From: Alphaproteobacteria bacterium | Lineage (GTDB): Bacteria; Pseudomonadota; Alphaproteobacteria; DSM-16000; Inquilinaceae | NCBI GenBank assembly: GCA_028281265.1 | Contig: JANQKE010000188.1 | Location: forward strand, 83,712-147,711 | DNA: 64,000 nucleotides | Direction of reading: 5' to 3' | In this document: positions 25,232-32,580 of the stretch, in pieces | Numbering within the stretch: position 1 is the stretch's first letter | Layout of the letters: each line of letters starts with the position of its first letter | Position numbers and translations under genes: made by a program | Notes under the pieces: model-generated | Told to the model about the DNA's origin: nothing | Databases searched by the model: none | The model's input: the letters and a program-made list of their open reading frames with translations, nothing else

Positions 25232-26290
25232 TTACTCCTGGTCCCAGTTGCGCGGCAGGTCGATGCCCTCGTCGCGCAGCGCCTCCATGAAGGCGGTCAG
25301 GACCGTCGAGCCGGGCAGGCCGCGGCCGTCGGCTTGTGCGGCCCATTGCTGCGGGATGTTGGGCAGGGCCGCGGCCCAGCGCGCCCGCTCCCCGGCCGAA
25401 AGATCGGTGATGGTCGCCCCGCCGGCCTCCATCGCCGTCAGGGAGCTGTTCACCCGGTCGACCAGCTCGATCGTGAAGGCCAGGGTGTAGTCTTCGGCCC
25501 CGACCCGCAGGGCGTCCTGCACCTCGGCCGGCAGCGTGTCGAACCACAGCCGGTTGGCGACGACGGAGCCGGCGTACTGGGCACCGAAATCCGTCTGCGT
25601 GACGTAGGGCGCCACCTCGTACAGGCGGGCCGGGGCGGCGGCGGTGGGGAAGACGACGATGCCTTCGAACACGCCGGTCTGCACGTCGTTGTAATAGGTG
25701 GTCAGGTTGCCGGAGACCCCGACCGCCCCGGTGCCCTCCAGCCAGTTCACCGCCGGGCCGGGCGCGCCGATCTTGCGGCCGGCGAGGTCGTCGAGGCTGT
25801 CGACCGGGAACGTGGTCATCAGCAGATAGTTGTCCAGGGCGAAGCCGCCGCCGAGATATTCGAGGTCGAACGCGTGCCAGCTCTCCGCCACCCCGGGCAC
25901 GGTGTCGTGCAGCATGTCCATGATGTCGGTGATCAGGATCGGGTCGGACGTGCCGAACGGGCTGACATAGGTGACGTTCTGCAGCGGCAGGTTCGACGGC
26001 TCGAACACCGTCGGCACCACGCCGACCTCCGCCAGGCCCGCTTCCAGCGCTTCCAGCTCACCGCCGACCGAGGCCAGCGAGCCGCCGTAGAACTCGGCCC
26101 ATTCGATCGCGTAGTCCGAGCCGGCGAGTTCCCGATCGACGGCCGGAATGAACGTCTCGGTCAGGTGCTTGACCCACAGGAAGATCGGCGGGTGGCCGTT
26201 GACCACGTTGACCTGAAGGGTCTGTTGTGCCGCCGCCGGCCCGGCGGCCAGCCCCAGCAAAGCGGTCCCGGCGAGAAGCAAACCACGCAT
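25232..26290 (-). CDS. TRAP transporter solute-binding protein (DctP)
   Basis: A 352-residue periplasmic protein with a cleavable signal (MRGLLLAGTALLGLAAGPAA, then AQQ). TRAP DctP features include LAGRKIGAPGPAVNWLEGTG, the part that contacts bound carboxylate, and YEVAPYVTQTDFGAQYAGSV. It binds the substrate and hands it to the Q-M permease. It begins 12 bp after the tetR stop, so regulator and transporter form one leftward operon. Confidence 0.9.
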   Translation of the reverse strand: MRGLLLAGTALLGLAAGPAAAQQTLQVNVVNGHPPIFLWVKHLTETFIPAVDRELAGSDYAIEWAEFYGGSLASVGGELEALEAGLAEVGVVPTVFEPSNLPLQNVTYVSPFGTSDPILITDIMDMLHDTVPGVAESWHAFDLEYLGGGFALDNYLLMTTFPVDSLDDLAGRKIGAPGPAVNWLEGTGAVGVSGNLTTYYNDVQTGVFEGIVVFPTAAAPARLYEVAPYVTQTDFGAQYAGSVVANRLWFDTLPAEVQDALRVGAEDYTLAFTIELVDRVNSSLTAMEAGGATITDLSAGERARWAAALPNIPQQWAAQADGRGLPGSTVLTAFMEALRDEGIDLPRNWDQE

Positions 26291-26302
26291 GACTATCCTC
26301 CC

Positions 26303-26992
26303 TTACGATGATTGTGCGGTGGGGGTCGGACCGGCAGCGCCGGACCGACCGGAAACGACCAGTGCCCGCAGCCCGGCGCACAGAAACGGCACCACGCGGG
26401 CGATGATCACGTCGGGGTCGTCGTCGTCGCAGACCCCGTCCGACAGGGTGGCGGCCCGTCCCGTCCGGGCCATCACCGACAGCGCCACCCCGATGCAGTA
26501 GAGATAGCCCCGCACCGCCGAAGGCCGGTCGAGACCGGGCAGGGCGGTCTGCAGGGCGTCGATGTAGCGCCGAGCGATCGCGTCGTAGTGCCGGCTGGTC
26601 AGCAGCCGCGACCGCCCGTCCGAACCGTTGGCCAGGGCGACGATCAGCTTGGCGTAGTGGGCGCCGCCGCGGGCGTCGTCGTGGCCGAGCTCGATGGTCG
26701 GCCGAAGCAGGGCTTCGACCACGGCTTCCAGGTTCGGCGTGCCGCCGGCGAGCAAGGCGTCGAGGCCGTCGTCCCGGCGGAGGTTGATGTCGCCGGCCCG
26801 GCGTTCGATGACGGCGGAGAACAGCCCGTCCTTGCTGTCGAAATAATAGTGCACCAGGGCCTGGTTGACCCCAGCCTCCCGAGCGATCGCCCGCATCGAC
26901 GCCCCGCCATAGCCGAGCTCGGCGAACAGCCGTTCGGCGGCATCCAGGATCGCCGTGCGGGCGTCCTTGTGGGCGAGATCCCCTTGGGGCAT
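26303..26992 (-). CDS. TetR family transcriptional regulator
   Basis: A 229-residue TetR protein. The N-terminal helix-turn-helix is clear: ILDAAERLFAELGYGGASMR, then AIAREAGVNQALVHYYFDSK. The C-terminal ligand domain starts near FSAVIERRAG. It is the first gene of the operon with dctPQM and the cyclase. Two tandem 39-bp repeats, each with an 18-bp dyad, lie 21-98 bp upstream (27013-27090). The simplest reading is autorepression relieved by the TRAP substrate or a derivative. Confidence 0.9.
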   Translation of the reverse strand: MPQGDLAHKDARTAILDAAERLFAELGYGGASMRAIAREAGVNQALVHYYFDSKDGLFSAVIERRAGDINLRRDDGLDALLAGGTPNLEAVVEALLRPTIELGHDDARGGAHYAKLIVALANGSDGRSRLLTSRHYDAIARRYIDALQTALPGLDRPSAVRGYLYCIGVALSVMARTGRAATLSDGVCDDDDPDVIIARVVPFLCAGLRALVVSGRSGAAGPTPTAQSS

Positions 26993-27012
26993 CGTGGCGT
27001 CTGCTCTCCCAT

Positions 27013-27090
27013 CCGGAGCGGATCGTCGTCCGCTTCTCGTTTCATTGAACGCCGGAGCGGATCGTTGTCCGCTCCCTGTTTCATTAAACG
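27013..27090. promoter_or_regulatory. Two tandem 39-bp direct repeats, probable TetR operators
   Basis: Units 27013-27051 and 27052-27090 abut exactly and differ at only a few positions. Each starts CCGGAGCGGATCG and contains the dyad AGCGGA-N6-TCCGCT, then TTCATTGAACG or TTCATTAAACG. They end 21 bp before the tetR start codon (26992). A palindrome repeated at a spacing of 39 bp (almost four helical turns) is what a cooperatively bound repressor would use. No gene is present in 26993-27122. Confidence 0.7.
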
Positions 27091-27122
27091 ATTGACGAAA
27101 TCACCGATGCGAGTCAAGCCCT

Positions 27123-27185
27123 CCCGTCTCCCGTCTCCCGTCTCCCGTCTCCCGTCTCCCGTCTCCCGTCTCCCGTCTCCCGTCT
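27123..27185. repeat. Nine perfect tandem copies of a 7-bp repeat (CCCGTCT)
   Basis: 63 bp of exact heptamer repeats begin at the stop codon of the amidotransferase gene (TAG at 27184-27186, minus strand) and run towards the tetR operators. The period is not a multiple of three, and perfect short arrays are prone to slippage. Copy number would change the distance between the upstream gene end and the tetR promoter region, or the mRNA leader if transcription reads through. Confidence 0.95.
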
Positions 27186-27906
27186 ACTCGATCGGTTCCC
27201 GGACGTGATGGACGGGGTGGTGACGCTCGTGGACGGCGTGCACGAAGGCACGGAAGAGCCCGCGGAAATGGCCCCGGTGCAGCAGGAACTCGGGGTGGAA
27301 CTGCACCCCGACCAGGAACCGGTGGTCGAGATCCTCGATCGCCTGGACGGTGCCGTTGGCCTCCCGGGCCGCCACCCGCAGGCCGGTGCCGAGCCGGTCG
27401 ATCGCCTGGGTGTTGAGGGCATTGACCCATAGCGACGCCTGCCGGGTGATCCTGGCCAGCCGGCTGCCCGGCTCCACCGTGATCCGCTTGCGGAAGGAGA
27501 TCGCGGGCCAGATGCCGGGGCCGGGATAGTCCCTGGCGTGATGGACCTGCCGGGCATCGAGGTGCAGGGAGCCGCCGCGCGTCACGTTGACCAGTTGGAG
27601 GCCGCGGCAGATCGCCAGGATCGGCAGATCCTGGGCGAGCGCACGGTCCAGCCAGTCCGCCTCCAAGGCGTCCCGATCGGGCTCGTAGCGGTACCCCGGC
27701 TTGGCCTCTCCGCCGTACCGGCCGGGCTCGACGTCGGTGCCGCCGCTGAACAGGACGCCGTGGACGGTCTCGGGCGATCGCGGGTGCCGGGGCGTCAGCG
27801 GTACCGGCTCCCCGCCGGCCTGCCGGATGGCGGTGTAGAGCCAGAAGTCGGCCGAATCCCAGCCTCTCCCCGACCCTGTGACGGCGATGCGGGGGCGGAC
27901 GGCCAT
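27184..27906 (-). CDS. Class I glutamine amidotransferase, gamma-glutamyl-GABA hydrolase-like (PuuD family)
   Basis: A 240-residue class I amidotransferase-fold hydrolase. The nucleophile elbow is LAICRGLQLVNV with Cys100, and the partner His204/Glu206 lie in GVQFHPEFLLH. The oxyanion part GVLFSGGTDVEPGRYGG is like PuuD. Known PuuD removes glutamate from gamma-glutamyl conjugates. The gene starts 3 bp after the ATP-grasp gene on the same strand, so the pair is an operon. A ligase plus a gamma-glutamyl hydrolase would match a conjugate-then-release scheme, with the ATP-grasp enzyme in place of PuuA. That scheme is inference. Confidence 0.85.
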   Translation of the reverse strand: MAVRPRIAVTGSGRGWDSADFWLYTAIRQAGGEPVPLTPRHPRSPETVHGVLFSGGTDVEPGRYGGEAKPGYRYEPDRDALEADWLDRALAQDLPILAICRGLQLVNVTRGGSLHLDARQVHHARDYPGPGIWPAISFRKRITVEPGSRLARITRQASLWVNALNTQAIDRLGTGLRVAAREANGTVQAIEDLDHRFLVGVQFHPEFLLHRGHFRGLFRAFVHAVHERHHPVHHVREPIE

Positions 27907-27909
27907 CGC

Positions 27910-29226
27910 TCAGCGCCTCAGCTCCGCCGGCAGCTCGCCATAGCGCAACAGCGAGCCGAGAATGAACAGCACGCCCAGGCCGACCAGCGGGTCGTCCTGA
28001 TCCGCGGCGATGGTGTCGATCGCGCGTGCATCGGCGATCTGCCGCTTGAGCGTCTGGAACGCCTGCCGCAGGTCCAGCCCGCCTTCGCGATGCTCCCCGA
28101 ACCGGCGCAGCCCGTCCTCGAGAGTGCCGGCGCCCAGCCGGCTCAGCAGGGTGGCATGGGTCTCGGCATGGTCGTCGCCGGCATGGCCCTCCCTGGAGGC
28201 CGTCTCCAGGGCCGCCAGCAGCCAAAGCCCGGGCAGCTTGCTGCGGTAGCCGATCTTCGCCCCGGGGACCGCGGCGACCCGGCCGGTCACCGTCGCCTCG
28301 TACAGCAGCCAGGGGAAATCGATGCCCGACCCCACCGAATGGTCGAGATTGGCCCAGAAGCGCGGGTTCACTTCGATCAGCAGCGGCGCGTCGTCCTCGC
28401 GCCCGGTCCACATGAAATCGATCTCCGCCACGCCGGTCCAGCCGGCCCGGGCCAGCAGCGGTGCGGCGGCGTCCCGGAACCGGTGGTGCCGGACGGTCTC
28501 CCGCACCACCCCGGCGCCGAAATCGGCCGGGTAGTTGACCACGTTCCGGTATGCCATGTCGGTAACGAGGTCACCGTCGATCGCCAGGACGCAGTAGCAA
28601 TAGTCGGCGCCCGGCGCGATGGCCTGGACGACCGGCGTCCCGGGATAGTGCTGGCGGATCGTCCGCCAGGCCTTGCGCGCCGCCTGGGCCGTCTCCGCCT
28701 TGGCGATCCCGCGGCCGCCGACCGCGTCGGCCGGCTTGACCAGGCAGGGGAAGGTCATCTCGGCCAAGGCGTCGGCCAGGTCCCGCGCCGTCTCGCAGGC
28801 GAAGGACAGGGGCGTGCTCAGCCCGAGCCGCCGGGCGGTCCGGGCCAGCGTGTCCTTGGGGTCGACCGTGCCGATCGCCGCTGCCGGCGGGGCGGTGACC
28901 TTGATATGCGGGGCGAACCGGTCGGCGTGTCGGGCGATCAGCTTGGCGTCGTTGAACATCGGCATCAGCACATAGGGCCGGTCGTCCTCGGGACGGTGCT
29001 CCAGCACGATGCGTTCGAGATCGTTGATGTACAGGTACGGATCGAGCGCGGCCCGCTTGTGCACCAGGGTCTTGTCCACCCATTTGGAGAAGGACAGGGC
29101 GGTGAAGTCGACATCGTCGAGGCCGATCACCTCCACCCCCCGCCGCCCCAGGGACTGCGCCGCGGTCACGGCCATCAGGGACCGGCCATAGGTGATCAGC
29201 ACTCGGCCCTGGGAGAGGTCCTGCAT
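27910..29226 (-). CDS. ATP-grasp ligase of unknown substrate, paired with an amidotransferase
   Basis: A 438-residue ATP-grasp protein. The N-terminal domain is RVLITYGRSLMAVTAAQSLG, the lysine/glycine-rich ATP loop is FPCLVKPADAVGGRGIAKA, and the C-terminal metal motif is VAEIDFMWTGREDD followed by LLIEVNPRFWANLDHSVG. This is the carboxylate-amine ligase layout (as in carbamoyl phosphate synthase or PylC-like enzymes). About 100 extra C-terminal residues of unknown role end in a leucine-rich segment (VGLGVLFILGSLLRYGELPA). It lies 3 bp upstream of the amidotransferase. It differs clearly from the ATP-grasp gene at 3900-5120. Confidence 0.78.
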   Translation of the reverse strand: MQDLSQGRVLITYGRSLMAVTAAQSLGRRGVEVIGLDDVDFTALSFSKWVDKTLVHKRAALDPYLYINDLERIVLEHRPEDDRPYVLMPMFNDAKLIARHADRFAPHIKVTAPPAAAIGTVDPKDTLARTARRLGLSTPLSFACETARDLADALAEMTFPCLVKPADAVGGRGIAKAETAQAARKAWRTIRQHYPGTPVVQAIAPGADYCYCVLAIDGDLVTDMAYRNVVNYPADFGAGVVRETVRHHRFRDAAAPLLARAGWTGVAEIDFMWTGREDDAPLLIEVNPRFWANLDHSVGSGIDFPWLLYEATVTGRVAAVPGAKIGYRSKLPGLWLLAALETASREGHAGDDHAETHATLLSRLGAGTLEDGLRRFGEHREGGLDLRQAFQTLKRQIADARAIDTIAADQDDPLVGLGVLFILGSLLRYGELPAELRR

Positions 29227-29268
29227 CGGGGGTCGCCACCGGATCGATCCGCCATTCCCTGAACCCCG

Positions 29269-29340
29269 CTCTTGTTCTCACCTTGGAGAGCAGGACCCGG
29301 ACAGGGGGATGCGTCACCCCTCTGTCCGGATCCTGCTCTA
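29269..29340 (-). repeat. Family B intergenic repeat, copy B1, with long hairpin
   Basis: Bases 29288-29304 pair with 29322-29338 (17 bp, one mismatch), and the inner AGGGG/CCCCT extends the stem. On the minus strand it ends CTCTCCAAGGTGAGAACAAGAGC, the shared family B tail also found at 51709-51779 and, with changes, at 57331-57402. It lies between the ATP-grasp gene and phoX. The rest of 29227-29510 holds no gene. Confidence 0.8.
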
Positions 29341-29510
29341 GCGCAGACCGGGGACGGACGATCTGCGGTGCATCAATCTGCCCGGCGAGGGCAAGCGTCC
29401 GAACTCAACGGGCGGCAAGCCTCCCTGTCGATCAAAGGGTTGATGGCATCGCTCGCGTCCCGGCGGCGGCCCTCGGGCCGGTCCGGGAGCGCCCGGCGCC
29501 CCGGGCCGGG

Positions 29511-29550
29511 TTTCACATGTCCGTAACAAGACCGTCACGCGGATTATATG
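29511..29550 (+). promoter_or_regulatory. Pho-box-like promoter of phoX
   Basis: Two 7-bp half sites, CCGTAAC (29521-29527) and CCGTCAC (29532-29538), are separated by the 4-bp spacer AAGA. This is the exact 7-4-7 geometry of PhoB binding sites, and the sequences are close to CTGTCAT/CTGTAAC. A third possible half site, TTTCACA, starts at 29511. A -10-like TTATAT/TATATG lies at 29544-29550. The phosphatase start follows 94 bp later. This supports induction by phosphate starvation. Confidence 0.65.
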
Positions 29551-29643
29551 TTCCGCGGCTAGGTTGCGCCCCGACCGCGTCGGCCCGGCACGAAGCCCGG
29601 GCCCTAGGCAATCAATAAACGCGGCGTCACCTCTGCTCACGCC

Positions 29644-31662
29644 ATGGAGATCGAGATGAAGAACTTCGACGTTTCGAAGTTTGAGAACAAGGCTGCGGCC
29701 TTCGAGGCCTTCGACGACATCCGCACCAGCCCCGAAGGCGCGCCCACCATGGGGGACGTCGTCGCCGCCCGGTTCGGTCGCCGCGACCTGGTCAAGGGGT
29801 CGCTGGCCGTCACGGCCGTGACCGCCACCTTCGGCGCCGCCGCCCTGTCGGCCGGCCGGGCCGACGCCCACGCGCATGGCGGCATGCGCTACGTGTTCGA
29901 CGAGATCCAGCACGGTGTGGACGAAACCCACCACGTCGCGCCGGGCTACAGCGCCGACGTGCTGATCCGCTGGGGTGATCCGGTGGAAGCCGACGCGCCG
30001 GCATTCGATCCGCAGAACCAGACCGCCCAGGCGCAGTCCAAGCAGTTCGGCTACAACAACGACTATATCGGCTATCTGCCGCTGCCGATGGGGTCCGAAA
30101 CGGCCGATCACGGCCTGCTGTGCGTGAACCACGAATACACCAACGAAGAGGTCATGTTCCCGGGCCTGGGCCGGCAGGACAATGCCGAGTTCGCCGGTAT
30201 GACCCAAGAGCTGGTGGACATCGAAATGGCCGCCCATGGCGGGTCGATCATCGAGATCCGCAAGGTCGACGGCAAATGGGAAGTCGTCCCGGGCAGCCGG
30301 TACGCCCGCCGGATCACCGCGCTGGCCACCCCGATGGACATCACCGGCCCGGCCGCCGGCCTGGACCGGATGAAGACCTCCACCGATGCGACCGGGACCC
30401 GGGTCATCGGCACCATCAACAACTGCGCCGGCGGCATGACCCCGTGGGGCACCTACCTGATGGCCGAGGAGAACTTCCACGGCTATTTCTGGGGTGAGCT
30501 GACCGAAGACCACGCCGAGTACCGGAACTACGACCGGAACGGCATCCCGGGCGGCTGGTATGCCTGGGGCCGGTACCACGACCGCTTCGACATCAACAAG
30601 GAGCCGAACGAAGCCAACCGCTTCGGCTACATCGTCGAAGTTGACCCCCTGGACCCGACCTCGACCCCGAAGAAGCGCACCGCCCTGGGCCGCTTCCGGC
30701 ATGAAGGCGCGGAGTCGATCGTCAACGGCGACGGCCGGGTGGTGGTCTATACCGGCGACGACAACCGGTTCGACTATCTCTACAAGTTCGTGACCGCTGG
30801 TACCTTCAACCCGGACGATCGCGCCGCCAACATGGACCTGCTCGACGAGGGCACCCTCTACGTCGCCAAGTTCCATGAGAACGGCAAGGTCGAGTGGCTG
30901 CCGCTGGTCTACGGCGAAGGCCCGCTGACCGAAGCGAACGGCTTCACCAACCAGGGCGACGTGGTGATCGAGAGCCGGATCGCCGCCGATCTCCTGGGCG
31001 CGACCCCGATGGACCGTCCCGAAGACGTCGAGCCGAACCCGGTGACGGGCAAGGTCTACGTCATGCTGACCAACAACAGCCGCCGGACCCCGGAGCAGGT
31101 CGACGCCGTCAACCCGCGGCCGGAAAGCCGTTTCGGCCACATCGTCGAGATCTCCCCGCCGAACGGCGACCATGGCAGCACCATGGACGATTGGGAGATC
31201 GTGGTGCTCTGCGGCGACCCGAACGTCGAGGACGTCGGCGCGATGTGGAACCCCGCCACCTCGGACAATGGCTGGTTCGCGTCGCCGGACAACTGTGCGG
31301 TCGACAACCAGGGCCGTCTGTGGATCTCCACCGACCAGGGCTCGGGCTGGGCCCGTTCCGGCACCGCCGACGGTGTCTGGGCGCTGGAGACCGAAGGCGA
31401 CCTGCGTGGGACCGGCAAGATGTTCTTCCGGGTGCCGATCGGTGCCGAGATGTGCGGTCCGAAATTCACCCCGGACGACACCACCCTGTTCGTCGCGGTC
31501 CAGCACCCGGCGACCGACGGTACCCGGAACTACCCGGGCTTCGAGCGGGATTCGACCTTCGAAGACCCGGCCACCCGCTGGCCGGACTTCCAGGACGGCA
31601 TGCCGCCGCGCCCGTCGGTGGTCGCCATCACCAAGGACGATGGCGGTCCGATCGGCGTGTGA
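29644..31662 (+). CDS. phoX: PhoX family alkaline phosphatase, Tat-exported
   Basis: A 672-residue PhoX (DUF839) phosphatase. After about 45 residues comes the twin-arginine signal RFGRRDLVKGSLAVTAVTAT, so it is exported folded. PhoX blocks include CVNHEYTNEEVMFPG, NNCAGGMTPWGTYLMAEENF, HEGAESIVNGDGRVVVYTGD, RPEDVEPNPVTGKVYVMLTN and SPDNCAVDNQGRLWISTDQG, which carry the residues that bind iron and calcium. The family releases phosphate from organic esters in the periplasm. An alternative ATG at 29656 (MKNFDVSKFE) has a GGAG site at good spacing and may be the true start. A Pho-box-like promoter lies upstream. Confidence 0.92.
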   Translation: MEIEMKNFDVSKFENKAAAFEAFDDIRTSPEGAPTMGDVVAARFGRRDLVKGSLAVTAVTATFGAAALSAGRADAHAHGGMRYVFDEIQHGVDETHHVAPGYSADVLIRWGDPVEADAPAFDPQNQTAQAQSKQFGYNNDYIGYLPLPMGSETADHGLLCVNHEYTNEEVMFPGLGRQDNAEFAGMTQELVDIEMAAHGGSIIEIRKVDGKWEVVPGSRYARRITALATPMDITGPAAGLDRMKTSTDATGTRVIGTINNCAGGMTPWGTYLMAEENFHGYFWGELTEDHAEYRNYDRNGIPGGWYAWGRYHDRFDINKEPNEANRFGYIVEVDPLDPTSTPKKRTALGRFRHEGAESIVNGDGRVVVYTGDDNRFDYLYKFVTAGTFNPDDRAANMDLLDEGTLYVAKFHENGKVEWLPLVYGEGPLTEANGFTNQGDVVIESRIAADLLGATPMDRPEDVEPNPVTGKVYVMLTNNSRRTPEQVDAVNPRPESRFGHIVEISPPNGDHGSTMDDWEIVVLCGDPNVEDVGAMWNPATSDNGWFASPDNCAVDNQGRLWISTDQGSGWARSGTADGVWALETEGDLRGTGKMFFRVPIGAEMCGPKFTPDDTTLFVAVQHPATDGTRNYPGFERDSTFEDPATRWPDFQDGMPPRPSVVAITKDDGGPIGV

Positions 31663-31706
31663 GGATCGCCGACCTGGAACGTCCTGGGTCCGAACGGTCC
31701 CAGATA

Positions 31707-31784
31707 GGATGCTCTAAGTCGTTGAAGTCGATCATCTTATCTGCGTTCGGATGAACCCCGTCCGAACGCAGGTTGATCTGGAGC
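31707..31784 (-). repeat. Family A intergenic repeat, copy A3
   Basis: The conserved tail GGATGCTCTAA-GTTGAAGTCGATCA is followed by a perfect 11-bp hairpin, CTGCGTTCGGA (31741-31751) with TCCGAACGCAG (31761-31771). In orientation it is the reverse of copy A1. It lies 44 bp after the phoX stop and could work as a 3'-end structure for that mRNA. Confidence 0.85.
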
Positions 31785-31805
31785 GTGCTGCCCGCTGCAG
31801 CACGC
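31783..31805. terminator. Hairpin downstream of phoX and repeat A3
   Basis: GCGTGCTG (31783-31790) pairs perfectly with CAGCACGC (31798-31805) across a 7-nt loop. There is no T-run on either side, so it would be a weak intrinsic terminator at best. The stretch 31806-31939 holds no gene but is extremely C-rich just before the convergent regulator gene (about 31908-31937). Confidence 0.4.
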
Positions 31806-31939
31806 TGCGGCACGGCCGGGCTCGCCAACGCCCGGCCGTCGTCGTTTGCGCCGACGGCCGGGTCAGGGCCGATGCGGCCTGCCGATGCATCGGCGCCGGG
31901 GGGACGATCGCCCCGCCCCGCCCCCGCCCCCCCCCGGGG

Positions 31940-32434
31940 TCAGGGGGCGGCCGGACCGTGGGCGTCGTCGGCATCCAGGGTGATGCTGCCGTAGTCCTCG
32001 ACCGCCGTGCCGTCGTCCCGAACCACCTGGGTGGTCACCCGTTGGCCGGTGGCGTCCCGCAACGCCAGCCGGGAGGGCGGTCCGCCGGCATGGACGTTGC
32101 CCCAGTCCCGCAAGGCGATCAGGGCGGGCATCAGGGCTCTCCCCTTGTCCGACAACCCGTAGGCCTGGCGCGTGCGCTGCCCCGGTACGCGATACGGGCG
32201 CTGCTCCAGGATGCCGTTGGCGACGAGCTGCGCCAAGCGGTCGGCCAGCACCGAGCGCGGGATGCCGAGATCATCGCGGATCGCCTCGAACCGCTCCACC
32301 CCGCACAGCGCTTCCCGCAGGATCAGAAGCGTCCACGCATCGCCGATCGCCCGCACCGCGCGGGCCAGGGCGCAATGCTCCAGCGAGGACGGCGCGCGTT
32401 TCGGCGCGGATGACGGACCGGGATCAACCGACAT
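31940..32434 (-). CDS. HxlR family transcriptional regulator
   Basis: A 164-residue protein with an HxlR winged helix: LEHCALARAVRAIGDAWTLL, then ILREALCGVERFEAIRDDLG, PRSVLADRLAQLVANGILEQ and GLSDKGRALMPAL. Cys21 in EHCALARA is the position that senses redox or electrophiles in several HxlR proteins. It is divergent from an MFS exporter with a 146-bp shared intergenic region, the usual layout for an HxlR protein that controls its neighbour. The extra C-terminal 50 residues are not conserved in my memory of the family. Confidence 0.88.
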   Translation of the reverse strand: MSVDPGPSSAPKRAPSSLEHCALARAVRAIGDAWTLLILREALCGVERFEAIRDDLGIPRSVLADRLAQLVANGILEQRPYRVPGQRTRQAYGLSDKGRALMPALIALRDWGNVHAGGPPSRLALRDATGQRVTTQVVRDDGTAVEDYGSITLDADDAHGPAAP

Positions 32435-32452
32435 GACCTCACGCTAGCAGGG

Positions 32453-32471
32453 TTTGTGTTTCGAACTCAAA
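32453..32471. promoter_or_regulatory. Imperfect dyad in the hxlR-MFS divergent promoter region
   Basis: An AT-richer segment with TTCGAA at its centre, flanked by TTTG and CAAA. It lies 19 bp upstream of the regulator start and about 110 bp before the transporter start. HxlR regulators bind such dyads between divergent genes. The match is imperfect, so this is a suggestion only. Confidence 0.3.
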
Positions 32472-32580
32472 TCATCTAGGCTAAGTATGAAAAGTGAATT
32501 CAGCCTCCGCGAGGCGGGCCTCGCATGGCGCTTGAACGAAAAGGACGGCTTGAGATGAGGTCATCTCGGCGCAGACCGGC

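Noticed and set aside
27123..27185. CRISPR-like array
   Set aside because: The repeats are exact heptamers without spacers, so this is a simple tandem repeat.
31908..31940. Quadruplex or terminator in the C-rich tract after phoX
   Set aside because: The tract is real, but base composition alone does not support a defined structure, and it overlaps the end of the convergent regulator gene region.
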